Source of the DNA: Actinomadura coerulea | GTDB taxonomy: Bacteria; Actinomycetota; Actinomycetes; Streptosporangiales; Streptosporangiaceae | NCBI RefSeq assembly: GCF_014208105.1 | Contig: NZ_JACHMQ010000001.1 | Span: 2,170,001 to 2,234,000, forward strand | Reading direction: 5' to 3' | Length of the DNA: 64,000 bases | Shown: positions 20,256-28,102 of the stretch, piece after piece | Numbering within the stretch: the first letter of the stretch is position 1 | Layout: each line of letters begins with the position of its first letter | Notes under the pieces: model-generated | Seen by the model: only the letters and a program-made list of their open reading frames with translations | The model's database searches: none | Told to the model about the DNA's origin: nothing | Position numbers and translations under genes: made by a program

Positions 20256-20444
20256 TCACCGGCGGCCGCGGCGGCGCGGCCGCCAGCTCGCGGAGGCGCC
20301 GGTGCCGACGCCGCCGAGGTGCAGGGCGATCAGCAGCAGGCCGAGGACGGTCAGGGTGCTGTTGTTGATGGCGTCCGAGGAGATGTCGGCCAGGTCGAAC
20401 AGCAGGGCAAGGGCGAAGACGATCGCGGCGACGATCGCGAGCAT
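20256..20444 (-). CDS. Small membrane protein, about 62 residues
   Basis: The product starts MLAIVAAIVFALALLFDLADI and has two hydrophobic segments (about 2-15 and 28-43) joined by DISSDAINNSTLTV, then an Arg-rich cytoplasmic tail. GGAGG stands 7 bases before ATG 20444, which favours this start over one 10 codons upstream. Similar short proteins are common in actinomycetes without known function. Convergent with the RNB gene, 36 bases apart. Confidence 0.7.
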   Translation of the reverse strand: MLAIVAAIVFALALLFDLADISSDAINNSTLTVLGLLLIALHLGGVGTGASASWRPRRRGRR

Positions 20445-20611
20445 GTCGGCCTCCGTGGGGGTCGGGGGGCCCACGGCGGGCCCCTCGGCTGCCTACCGGA
20501 TCTCCTCGGGCCGGCTCCCGAAACCGCGGCCCCTTTCCGGCCGTCCGATACTCGCATTTCCGGCGGAACAAGCGTTTCCGCCGGTCAGCGGCCGGTCACG
20601 CGGCGTGCCCC

Positions 20612-21811
20612 CTACGGCCCGCCGGGAGCGTCCCGTCCGCCCGCGAGCACGGCTCGGGCGCGCTCGGTCATGCGGACGACCTCGCGGCGCACCTGCGGGC
20701 GCTCGGTGAGCCGCTCGCCGAACGGGATCCGGACCGGGTGCTCCACGCCGCCGTCGGCGACGGCGAACTCGATGCCCTCCGCGTCCAGGCCGGTCATCCG
20801 GGCCGCGGTCGCGCCCGGGCGCCCGCCGAGCGCGCGGCAGATGGTCAGGCAGTCGGCGGCGTGGTCCTCGTTCATGTGCCGGGCGATCTGCCTGACCACG
20901 TCGTCGGTGAAGGGTCCCGCGTCGGGCATGCGATGGTCCTCTCCGCCGGGCGGCGGGACGGTCAGGCCCTTGTAGACCTGGAGGGCGTTGCCGGCCAGGA
21001 CGAGCGCGAGGGTCTCCTCGTCCAGGCCGAGGGCGGCGACGGCGCGGGCGTTGCGGGCGATGCCGGGGACGCCGGGCCAGTCGGTGCCGAAGACGAATCT
21101 GCGGGCCAGGCGCCGCAGGTCGTGCCCGGCGTAGTACTCGGGGAGCCGGCGGGGCGGCAGCCCGGACAGCTCGATCCACACCTCCTCGCGGGACAGCGCG
21201 AGGAACGCGGCGGCGTCGTACCACCAGCCGCGGCCGCCGTGGGCGAGGACGAACGTCAGGCCGGGGAACAGCCGCAGCACGTCGTCGACCGCGGTGGGGT
21301 CGGCGTACCGGTTGACCGAGCCGGGGAACGAGCTGGTCCCGCAGTGCACGACGACGGGGACGCCCGCGTCGCGGCACACCTGGTAGGCGGGGTAGAGCTC
21401 GGGGTCGGCGACGCTGAACCCGCCGTGCACCGGGTGAAGCTTGAGCGCGACGGCGCCGAGCCGGAGCTGCCGCTCGACCTCGGCGCCGATCGGGTGGTGC
21501 AGGTGCGGGTTGACGTTGGCGACCGGCCTGAAGCGCCGCGGGTTGTGCTCCAGCAGGGGCAGCAGGTCCTCGATGGGCTGGGTGCCGGTGGTCCGCGGGC
21601 TGTACTCGCACAGCAGCAGGGCGACGTCGACGCCCTCGGCCTCGAAGTAGGCGTCCACCCGCTCGGGCACGAGCGCGCCGTCCCCGTCGTAGAGGTCCTG
21701 CCATGGGTGGGACGAGCCGAACTCCTCGGCCCAGCGCCGCCAGGCCGGGCGGAGCGTGGGCAGCCGGGCGGCGTGCACGTGCGCGTCGATCAGCGGGCGT
21801 CCGTCGAGCAT
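20612..21811 (-). CDS. Amidohydrolase fused to a DUF2470 domain
   Basis: A 399-residue protein. Residues 1-290 form a metal-dependent TIM-barrel amidohydrolase (amidohydrolase_2 type): LIDAHVHAARL near the start, LKLHPVHGGF, VVHCGTSSFPGS, LAHGGRGWWYDAAAF and FGTDWPGVPG, with Asp as catalytic residue. After a PPPGGEDHRMPDAGP linker, residues about 305-390 are a DUF2470 domain (VRQIARHMNEDHAADCLTICRA), related to the C-terminal domain of HugZ-type haem proteins. No stop separates the parts. It starts 25 bases after the flavoprotein gene on the same strand, so it probably belongs to the nitrite operon. Function unknown. Confidence 0.88.
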   Translation of the reverse strand: MLDGRPLIDAHVHAARLPTLRPAWRRWAEEFGSSHPWQDLYDGDGALVPERVDAYFEAEGVDVALLLCEYSPRTTGTQPIEDLLPLLEHNPRRFRPVANVNPHLHHPIGAEVERQLRLGAVALKLHPVHGGFSVADPELYPAYQVCRDAGVPVVVHCGTSSFPGSVNRYADPTAVDDVLRLFPGLTFVLAHGGRGWWYDAAAFLALSREEVWIELSGLPPRRLPEYYAGHDLRRLARRFVFGTDWPGVPGIARNARAVAALGLDEETLALVLAGNALQVYKGLTVPPPGGEDHRMPDAGPFTDDVVRQIARHMNEDHAADCLTICRALGGRPGATAARMTGLDAEGIEFAVADGGVEHPVRIPFGERLTERPQVRREVVRMTERARAVLAGGRDAPGGP

Positions 21812-21836
21812 GCGGCGGAGCCTACCCGCCGCCCTC

Positions 21837-23309
21837 TCAGGCGACGTCCACGGTGTCCTGCTCCTCCAGCCAGGCGACGATGCCCTCGACGGCGGAGCGG
21901 CAGCTTCCGCAGCCGGTGCTCGCCCGGGTGGCGCGCGCGACGGCCTCGGCCGTGCGGGCGCCGCCCTGCCAGCAGGCGCGGATATGGCCCTTGCTGACGT
22001 TGTTGCACTGGCAGACGGTCGCCGCGTCCGGCATCCGCACCGGCGACCCGGCCTCGGGCGCCGCGCCGGCGCCGGGGAACAGCAGTCCGAGGCGCTCGGC
22101 GGGCAGCGGCGAGGCCCGGTCGTAGAGCTGGGTGAGCGTCCCGGCGGTGGAGGTCTCGCCGAGCAGGATCGCGCCGATCAGCCGCCCGTCCCGGATCACG
22201 GCCTTCTTGTAGGTGCCGCGCGCCGCGTCGGTGAACCGGACGACCTCCACGTCCTCGTCGTCGTCGCCGAAGTGCGTCTCCCCCATCGACGCCAGCTCGA
22301 TCCCGGCGGCCTTGAGCCGGGTGATCTGGCGGGCGCCGGTGAACCGCGCCGCGGGGTCGGTGCCGGCGAGCAGCCCCGCGAGCACCGCCGCCTGCTCCCA
22401 CGCGGGCGCCACCAGCCCGTACACCTCGTCGCGGTGCTCGGAGCACTCGCCGATGGCGCGGACGGACGGGTCGGTGACCGACCGCAGCTCGTCGTCGACG
22501 ATCACGGCCCGGCCGACGGCCAGGCCCGCGTCCCGGGCCAGGCCCACCTCGGGCCGGACGCCGCAGGACAGCACGACCAGGTCGGCCTCGACGACCTCCG
22601 TGCCGCCGCCGGGCAGGGCCAGCTCGACGCCGGTCACCGCGCCGCCGGCCGTGCGCAGCCCCGTGACGGCGGCCTGCAGCCGCGTGCCGATGCCGAGGGC
22701 CCCCAGCGTGCGGGCCAGGACCTTCCCCGCGGCGGGGTCGAGCTGGCGTTCCATGAGGTGCCCGGCCAGGTGCAGGACGGTCACCTCCAGGCCCCGCCCG
22801 GTGAGGCCGCGCGCGGCCTCGATGCCGAGCAGGCCGCCGCCGACGACCACCGCGCGGCGCGCCGACTCGGCCAGGACGGAGATGCGGCGGCAGTCCTCCA
22901 GGGTGCGGAACACCTGCGCGCCGTCCGGCAGGCCGTCCTCCAGGCCCGGCATCGGCGGCACGAACGCGGTGCTGCCGGTCGCGAGGACGAGCGTGCCGTA
23001 GGGCGTGACGGTCCCGTCGGAGGCGTGCACGGCCTGGGCCTCGCGGTCGACGCGGGTGACCTCGACGCCGAGCCGGGCGTCCACGCCGTGCGAGGCGTAC
23101 CAGGCGGCGTCGACCAGACTGATGTGGTCGGGCCGCGTCTTCCCGGCGAGGACGTTCGACAGCAGGATCCGGTTGTAGGGGCGCTGGGCCTCCGCGCCGA
23201 ACACCGTCACCGGCGTCGCGGCGTCCCGGGACCGCAGCTCGTCCACGAACCGGGAGCCGGCCATGCCGTTGCCGACGACGACCACTCCCGCCGCACCGGC
23301 GGCGCTCAC
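21837..23309 (-). CDS. FAD-dependent oxidoreductase with BFD-like Fe-S domain (NasB-like electron transfer subunit)
   Basis: A 490-residue flavoprotein. The FAD-binding motif VVVGNGMAGSRFVDEL is at the N-terminus, the NAD(P)-binding VVVGGGLLGIEAARGL near 150 and VRAIGECSEH near 280. A C-terminal bacterioferritin-associated-ferredoxin-like [2Fe-2S] domain has CQCNNVSKGHIR and TGCGSC. This is the arrangement of the electron transfer subunit of assimilatory nitrate reductase (NasB of Bacillus) and of the NirB N-terminal half. The GTG start overlaps the NirB stop (GTGA, complement of 23306-23309), with GGAGG upstream. It likely passes NAD(P)H electrons to nitrate or nitrite reduction; the nitrate reductase itself is not in the window. 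Confidence 0.88.
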   Translation of the reverse strand: MSAAGAAGVVVVGNGMAGSRFVDELRSRDAATPVTVFGAEAQRPYNRILLSNVLAGKTRPDHISLVDAAWYASHGVDARLGVEVTRVDREAQAVHASDGTVTPYGTLVLATGSTAFVPPMPGLEDGLPDGAQVFRTLEDCRRISVLAESARRAVVVGGGLLGIEAARGLTGRGLEVTVLHLAGHLMERQLDPAAGKVLARTLGALGIGTRLQAAVTGLRTAGGAVTGVELALPGGGTEVVEADLVVLSCGVRPEVGLARDAGLAVGRAVIVDDELRSVTDPSVRAIGECSEHRDEVYGLVAPAWEQAAVLAGLLAGTDPAARFTGARQITRLKAAGIELASMGETHFGDDDEDVEVVRFTDAARGTYKKAVIRDGRLIGAILLGETSTAGTLTQLYDRASPLPAERLGLLFPGAGAAPEAGSPVRMPDAATVCQCNNVSKGHIRACWQGGARTAEAVARATRASTGCGSCRSAVEGIVAWLEEQDTVDVA

Positions 23310-25807
23310 CGCTTCACCTCCAGGGGGAGGGGCTTGATCTGGTCGCGCTCGACCCCGAAGGCGATGCTCGGGTCGGGTGTCTGCGGCGCGTTGACGAACG
23401 AGACGAACCGGCGGAGCCGCTCGGGGTCCTCCAGGGTGTCCCGCCACTCGTCGGAGTAGGTCGCGACGTGGCGGGCCATGGCCGCGTCGAGGTCGGCGCA
23501 GATGCCGAGCCGGTCGTCCACGATGACCTCGCGCAGGTAGTCCAGGCCGCCGTCGAGGGACTCCAGCCAGCTCGCTGTGCGCTGGAGCCGGTCAGCGGTG
23601 CGGATGTAGAACATCAGGAACCGGTCGATGCAGGTCAGCAGCTCATCGTCGGTGAGGTCGGTGGCGAACAGGTCCGCGTGCCGGGGCCGCATGCCGCCGT
23701 TCCCGGCGAGGTAGAGGTTCCAGCCGTTCTCGGTGGCGATGACGCCGAAGTCCTTGCTCTGCGCCTCGGCGCACTCGCGGGCGCAGCCGGACACGGCCGA
23801 CTTCAGCTTGTGCGGGGCGCGCAGCCCCCGGTAGCGCATCTCCAGCCGGATCGCCATCGCGGCCGAGTCCTGGACGCCGTAGCGGCACCAGGTGGAGCCC
23901 ACGCACGACTTCACCGTGCGCAGGGCCTTGCCGTAGGCGTGGCCGGACTCGAACCCGGCCTCGACGAGCCGCCGCCAGATCTCGGGCAGCTGCTCGACGC
24001 GGGCGCCGAACAGGTCGATCCGCTGGCCGCCGGTGATCTTGGTGTAGAGGCCGAAGTCGCGCGCCACCTCCCCGATCACGATGAGCCTCTCCGGGGTGAT
24101 CTCACCGCCGGGGACACGCGGGACCACCGAGTACGTGCCGTTCTTCTGCAGGTTGGCCAGGAAGTGGTCGTTGGTGTCCTGCAGCGCCGCCTGCTCGCCC
24201 TCCAGGATGTGGCCGTTGCCCAGGCTGGCGAGGATGGAGGCCACGGCGGGCTTGCAGATGTCGCAGCCGCGGCCCTTCCCGTGCTCCTGGACGAGCCGGG
24301 TGAAGCTCTCGACCCGCCCGGCCCGGACGATGTCGAACAGCTCGGCGCGGCTGTAGTCGAAGTGCTCGCAGATCGCCCTGCTGACCTCGATCCCCGCGGC
24401 GGTCAGCTCGGCGTCCAGGATCCGCTTCACCAGCGGGACGCAGCTGCCGCAGCTCGTCCCGGCCCTGGTGCGGTCCTTCACGCCCGCGACATCGGTCAGG
24501 GAGCACTCGGCGACCGCGCACCGGATGCCCTCGGCGGTGACGTTGTTGCAGGAGCAGATGACCGTCGCACCCGGCAGGTCGCCGCCCGCCGCCTCGGTGC
24601 CGCCGAACAGCATCTGCTCGGGGGCGCCCGGCAGGCCGCCGCCGACGTGGGCGCGGAGCGTGCCGTAGGACTCGGCGTCGCCGACGAGGACGCCGCCGAG
24701 CAGGGTCCGCGCGTCGTCGCTGACGACGAGCCGCTTGTAGACCCCGGCGACCGGGTCGGTGTAGGTGACGCCGAGCGCGCCCTGCTCGGGACCGGCGAAC
24801 GGGTCGCCGAAGCTGGCGACGTCGACGCCCATCAGCTTGAGCTTGGTGGACATGTCCGCGCCCTCGAACACCGCCGTGCTCGCGGGGGACAGCAGCCGGT
24901 CGGCGACCACCTCGGCCATCGAGAAGCAGGGCCCGACGAGCCCGTACACCGTGCCGCCGACCAGGGCGCACTCGCCGATCGCGAAGACGGCGGGGTCCTC
25001 GGTGCGGCAGGAGGAGTCCACCACGATCCCGCCGCGCTCCCCCACCGGCAGGCCGCAGCCGCGGGCCAGCTCGTCGCGCGGGCGGATCCCGGCGGAGAAC
25101 ACCACGACCTCGGCGTCGAGGACCGTGCCGTCCTCCAGGACGACGCGCCGGACCGAGCCGTCCTCCCCCGCCTCCAGGGCGCGCATGGGGGTTCCCGCGT
25201 GCACGGCCATGCCGAGCGCCTCGATGTGGCGGCGCAGCATCGCGCCGCCGCCCTCGTCCAGCTGGCGCGGCATCAGCCACGGCGCCACCTCGACGACGCC
25301 GCTGCGCAGGCCGAGGCCCTGGATCGCGCGGGCCGCCTCCAGCCCGAGCAGGCCGCCGCCGACGACGGCGCCGGTGGCCCTGCCCCGCGCGTACGCGCGG
25401 ATCGCGTTCAGGTCGTCGATCGTGCGGTACACGAACACTCCCGGCAGGTCCCGGCCCTGGACCGGCGGGACGAACGGCGCGGACCCCGTTGCCAGGACGA
25501 GCGCGTCGTAGGGGACGGCGCTCCCCGCCGAGGTGGCGACCGTCCGGGCGGCGCGGTCGATCCCGGTGACCCGCTCCCCGGTCCGCACGGTGACCGCGCC
25601 GTCGTGCGCCGGGTAGGCGAGGTCGGCGCCCTCCAGATGCGTCGTGAGCGCCACGCGGTCGTAGGCGGTGCGGGGCTCCTCGCCGATCACCGTGATCGTC
25701 CACGTGCCGGCGGCGTCGCGCTCGCGCACCGCCTCCACCAGGCGGTGCGCGGCCGGCCCGTGGCCGGCGACGACCAGGCGCTTGTCCGGTCTGCTGTCGG
25801 CTCCCAT
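23306..25807 (-). CDS. nirB: Assimilatory nitrite reductase (NADH) large subunit
   Basis: An 833-residue sirohaem enzyme reducing nitrite to ammonium in the cytoplasm. Order: FAD/NAD domain (VVAGHGPAAHRLVEAV at about 12-27, VVGGGLLGLEAARAI), BFD-like [2Fe-2S] domain (CSCNN about 417-421, SCGSC about 450), a second Cys motif GCDICKP, nitrite/sulfite reductase domain with sirohaem/4Fe-4S ligands in SCVGSTWCRYG (about 632-639) and SGCARECAEA (about 672-677). Length matches the family. The small subunit NirD (Rieske-type) is not encoded next to it; a NasB-like flavoprotein follows instead. The upstream region has a weak GlnR-like pair of half-sites. Confidence 0.95.
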   Translation of the reverse strand: MGADSRPDKRLVVAGHGPAAHRLVEAVRERDAAGTWTITVIGEEPRTAYDRVALTTHLEGADLAYPAHDGAVTVRTGERVTGIDRAARTVATSAGSAVPYDALVLATGSAPFVPPVQGRDLPGVFVYRTIDDLNAIRAYARGRATGAVVGGGLLGLEAARAIQGLGLRSGVVEVAPWLMPRQLDEGGGAMLRRHIEALGMAVHAGTPMRALEAGEDGSVRRVVLEDGTVLDAEVVVFSAGIRPRDELARGCGLPVGERGGIVVDSSCRTEDPAVFAIGECALVGGTVYGLVGPCFSMAEVVADRLLSPASTAVFEGADMSTKLKLMGVDVASFGDPFAGPEQGALGVTYTDPVAGVYKRLVVSDDARTLLGGVLVGDAESYGTLRAHVGGGLPGAPEQMLFGGTEAAGGDLPGATVICSCNNVTAEGIRCAVAECSLTDVAGVKDRTRAGTSCGSCVPLVKRILDAELTAAGIEVSRAICEHFDYSRAELFDIVRAGRVESFTRLVQEHGKGRGCDICKPAVASILASLGNGHILEGEQAALQDTNDHFLANLQKNGTYSVVPRVPGGEITPERLIVIGEVARDFGLYTKITGGQRIDLFGARVEQLPEIWRRLVEAGFESGHAYGKALRTVKSCVGSTWCRYGVQDSAAMAIRLEMRYRGLRAPHKLKSAVSGCARECAEAQSKDFGVIATENGWNLYLAGNGGMRPRHADLFATDLTDDELLTCIDRFLMFYIRTADRLQRTASWLESLDGGLDYLREVIVDDRLGICADLDAAMARHVATYSDEWRDTLEDPERLRRFVSFVNAPQTPDPSIAFGVERDQIKPLPLEVKR

Positions 25808-25852
25808 GGGACCGATCCTCGGCGGCCCGTATTTCTTGCGGGGATCTTCCCT

Positions 25853-25868
25853 GTCACCCCCGCGTTAA
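25853..25868 (-). promoter_or_regulatory. Possible GlnR-like half-site pair upstream of nirB
   Basis: On the coding strand TTAAC-N6-GTGAC lies about 46 bases before the nirB start. GlnR boxes are built from GTNAC and GNAAC half-sites at this spacing and control nitrogen genes in actinomycetes. The match is partial. Confidence 0.3.
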
Positions 25869-25948
25869 GTGGCCCTCACAGCCGCCCGGCCCGCGATGCC
25901 GGGCGGGCCGCCCGTCCCGCACCCGCGCCGGTCGTGCACCATGGAAGG

Positions 25949-26797
25949 GTGACGGAGCTCGCGGGGAACGGGACCCGGACCGGCCTGCCGATGCTGGCCG
26001 ACCTCGTCTCGGACGGCGACGTGGTGGTGCTGAGCGGCGCGGGGCTGTCCACGGAGTCGGGCATTCCCGACTACCGCGGGGAGACGGGCCGGCGGCGGCG
26101 CGCGGAGCCGATGACCTACCAGGCGTTCACCGGGAGCGAGGCGGCGCGGCGCCGCTACTGGGCGCGCAGCCACCTCGGCTGGCGGCACATCGCGCGGGCC
26201 CGCCCGAACGCCGGGCACCGCGCGGTCGCGGAGCTGCAGCGGCGCGGCCTGCTGACGGGGATCATCACCCAGAACGTCGACGGGCTCCAGCAGGCCGCGG
26301 GCGCGCGCGGCGTGATCGAGCTGCACGGCGCGCTGGACCGCGTCCTGTGCCTGGCGTGCGGCGAGCGGTCCGCGCGCGAGCGGCTGGAGGAGCGGCTGCG
26401 CGCGGCCAACCCCGGCTGGAGCGCCCGCGCCGAGACGATCAACCCCGACGGCGACGCCGTCCTGCGCGACGAGGCCGTCGAGGCGTTCCGGACCGTGGGC
26501 TGCGAGCGGTGCGGCGGCGTGCTCAAGCCCGATGTGATCTTCTTCGGGGAGAACGTGCCCCCGGCCCGCGTCGGGGACTGCTACGCGCTGACGGAGCGGG
26601 CGGGGGCGCTGCTGGTGCTGGGGTCGTCGCTGACCGTGCTGTCTGGCTACCGGTTCGTCCGGCACGCGGCGCGGCACGGCGTCCCGGTGGCGATCGTCAA
26701 CCGCGGCGCGACCCGGGGCGACCCGCACGCCCTGCTCACGCTGGACGCCCCGCTCGGCGCCACCCTGGACGCGCTGGTCGCCGGGCTGCCCGCCTGA
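25949..26797 (+). CDS. Sir2 family NAD-dependent protein deacylase (sirtuin)
   Basis: A 282-residue sirtuin. NAD-binding VVLSGAGLSTESGIPDYRGE at about 27-45, TQNVDGLQ at 108-114, catalytic His126 in ELHGAL, and a zinc site from Cys134/Cys137 (CLAC) and Cys185/Cys188 (CERC), followed by KPDVIFFGENVP. It removes acyl groups from lysines, consuming NAD and giving nicotinamide and O-acyl-ADP-ribose. GTG at 25949 with GGAAGGG overlapping just upstream. It is divergent from nirB and ends 21 bases before the convergent DUF4142 gene. The substrate is unknown. Confidence 0.94.
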   Translation: MTELAGNGTRTGLPMLADLVSDGDVVVLSGAGLSTESGIPDYRGETGRRRRAEPMTYQAFTGSEAARRRYWARSHLGWRHIARARPNAGHRAVAELQRRGLLTGIITQNVDGLQQAAGARGVIELHGALDRVLCLACGERSARERLEERLRAANPGWSARAETINPDGDAVLRDEAVEAFRTVGCERCGGVLKPDVIFFGENVPPARVGDCYALTERAGALLVLGSSLTVLSGYRFVRHAARHGVPVAIVNRGATRGDPHALLTLDAPLGATLDALVAGLPA

Positions 26798-26818
26798 CCT
26801 CGGCCGGGCCGCCCCGGC

Positions 26819-27523
26819 CTACCCGCCCAGCAGCGAGGTCGCGGCCGGCGCCGGGGCGTGCGAGTGCCCGGGGGCCCCGGGCGGGGGCGCGCCGGTGGCC
26901 CGGGGCGGGTCGGGCAACATGTCGCCGGTGACGAAACCGGTGTCCTCCAGCAGCCGCATGTGGGTGCGGACGAACGTCTCGCACTGCTCGGAGAAGCCGC
27001 GCACGAGCGTGTTGCGGGTGCTGCCGCGGACGGCGGCGATCGCCGGGTAGATCTGCCCGTGCGCCATCCGCAGGCGGGCGACGGCGGTCCGGTCGTAGTC
27101 GTTCCCCGACTTTCCGGTGATCTCCGACATCCAGCTCTGCTGGTCCGGGCTGGGCTCGTTCGGCAGCGGGACGTTCAGCTTGGCGGCGACCGCGCGGTCC
27201 AGCTCGTCCAGCCGGGCGTGCTGGCGGGCGATCTCGCCGAGGTTGCGGCGGGTCGCGGCCCGCGCGGCGCGGCGCTCGGCCTCCCGGCCGACGGGGATCT
27301 CCCACAGCCCCGCCTGCCGGACCCGCACGACCAGGTCGCGGTCGGCGGGGCCGAGCGGCCCCCACGGGGTGTCGACGGTGGCCTGGGCCGCGTTCCGGGC
27401 GTTCGCCTGCGGGGCCACGGCGCCGCCGTCGGCGGCCTGGCGGCCGATCGGCGCGCAGGCGCCGAGGACCAGCGCCGCGGCGAGCGCGCACGCCGCGGCG
27501 GCGACCGGTCGGGGTTCTCGCAT
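26819..27523 (-). CDS. DUF4142-family lipoprotein
   Basis: A 234-residue secreted lipoprotein with lipobox LVLGAC (Cys23) and a helical ferritin-like DUF4142 domain. Typical stretches are LGPADRDLVVRVRQAGLWEIPVGREA and the long helix RNLGEIARQHARLDELDRAVAAKLN. The C-terminal 30 residues are Pro/Ala-rich. The DUF4142 family is widespread and its role is unclear. ATG at 27523. Convergent with the sirtuin. Confidence 0.85.
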   Translation of the reverse strand: MREPRPVAAAACALAAALVLGACAPIGRQAADGGAVAPQANARNAAQATVDTPWGPLGPADRDLVVRVRQAGLWEIPVGREAERRAARAATRRNLGEIARQHARLDELDRAVAAKLNVPLPNEPSPDQQSWMSEITGKSGNDYDRTAVARLRMAHGQIYPAIAAVRGSTRNTLVRGFSEQCETFVRTHMRLLEDTGFVTGDMLPDPPRATGAPPPGAPGHSHAPAPAATSLLGG

Positions 27524-27622
27524 CCGCCGCCGCCTTTCGGGTCGGGGAGAGGGGCGTCGTCGCGCAGTACGCGCGCCGGGGCGGGAAGGTTCGACCCGGC
27601 GCGGACCGGAACGGGCCGGGCC

Positions 27623-28102
27623 TCAGGTCCAGCCGAGCTGGGCCAGCGAGGTGACGGGCGGTTCGCCGCCGGCCTCGGTGAAGGCGCGCAGGGTCTCGAC
27701 GAGGGCGCGCCGCTGCCCGGCCGGCATCCGGGCGACCACGGCGGCGATGTCGGCGCGGCGGCGGGCGGTCACGTCGTCGACGATGCCGCGCCCGGCCGGG
27801 GTGAGCTGGATGCGGACCTCGCGGCCGCTGTCGGGGCTGGCCTGCCGGTCCACCAGCCCGGCGGCGGCCAGCCGGTCCACCATCCGCATCGCGGTCGAGG
27901 AGTTGACCTCCAGGAGCCCGGCGAGCGTCACGAGCTTGGCCGGCCCCTGCGAGGACAGCACCACCAGGAGCCGGAACTGCGGCAGCGTGACGGCACCCTC
28001 CACCGCGGCCAGCGAGCGCACCGAGACCGCCACCAGCAGGCGGGACGCGGTCAGCAGCGCCGAGGTCACCGCGTCGACGCCGTCGTCGTGCAGCTCGTTC
28101 AT
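27623..28102 (-). CDS. MarR family transcriptional regulator
   Basis: A 159-residue winged-helix regulator. The core reads LPQFRLLVVLSSQGPAKLVTLAGLLEVNSSTAMRMVDRLAAAGLVDRQASPDSGREVRIQLTPAG, with the dimer helices on either side. Its ATG overlaps the stop of the large FAD oxidase gene (ATGA, complement of 28099-28102), so it is translated in coupling with that enzyme. It may regulate the same transcript in response to a phenolic or acid ligand, but no site was identified. Confidence 0.93.
   Translation of the reverse strand: MNELHDDGVDAVTSALLTASRLLVAVSVRSLAAVEGAVTLPQFRLLVVLSSQGPAKLVTLAGLLEVNSSTAMRMVDRLAAAGLVDRQASPDSGREVRIQLTPAGRGIVDDVTARRRADIAAVVARMPAGQRRALVETLRAFTEAGGEPPVTSLAQLGWT

Noticed and set aside
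20612..20960. Separate DUF2470 gene starting at an internal Met after the amidohydrolase
   Set aside because: The frame is continuous with no stop or clear ribosome binding site between the domains, so a fusion is the simpler reading.
23468..25948. Long N-terminal extension of the sirtuin frame
   Set aside because: It is antisense to nirB; the conserved sirtuin sequence begins after the GTG at 25949, which has its own ribosome binding site.
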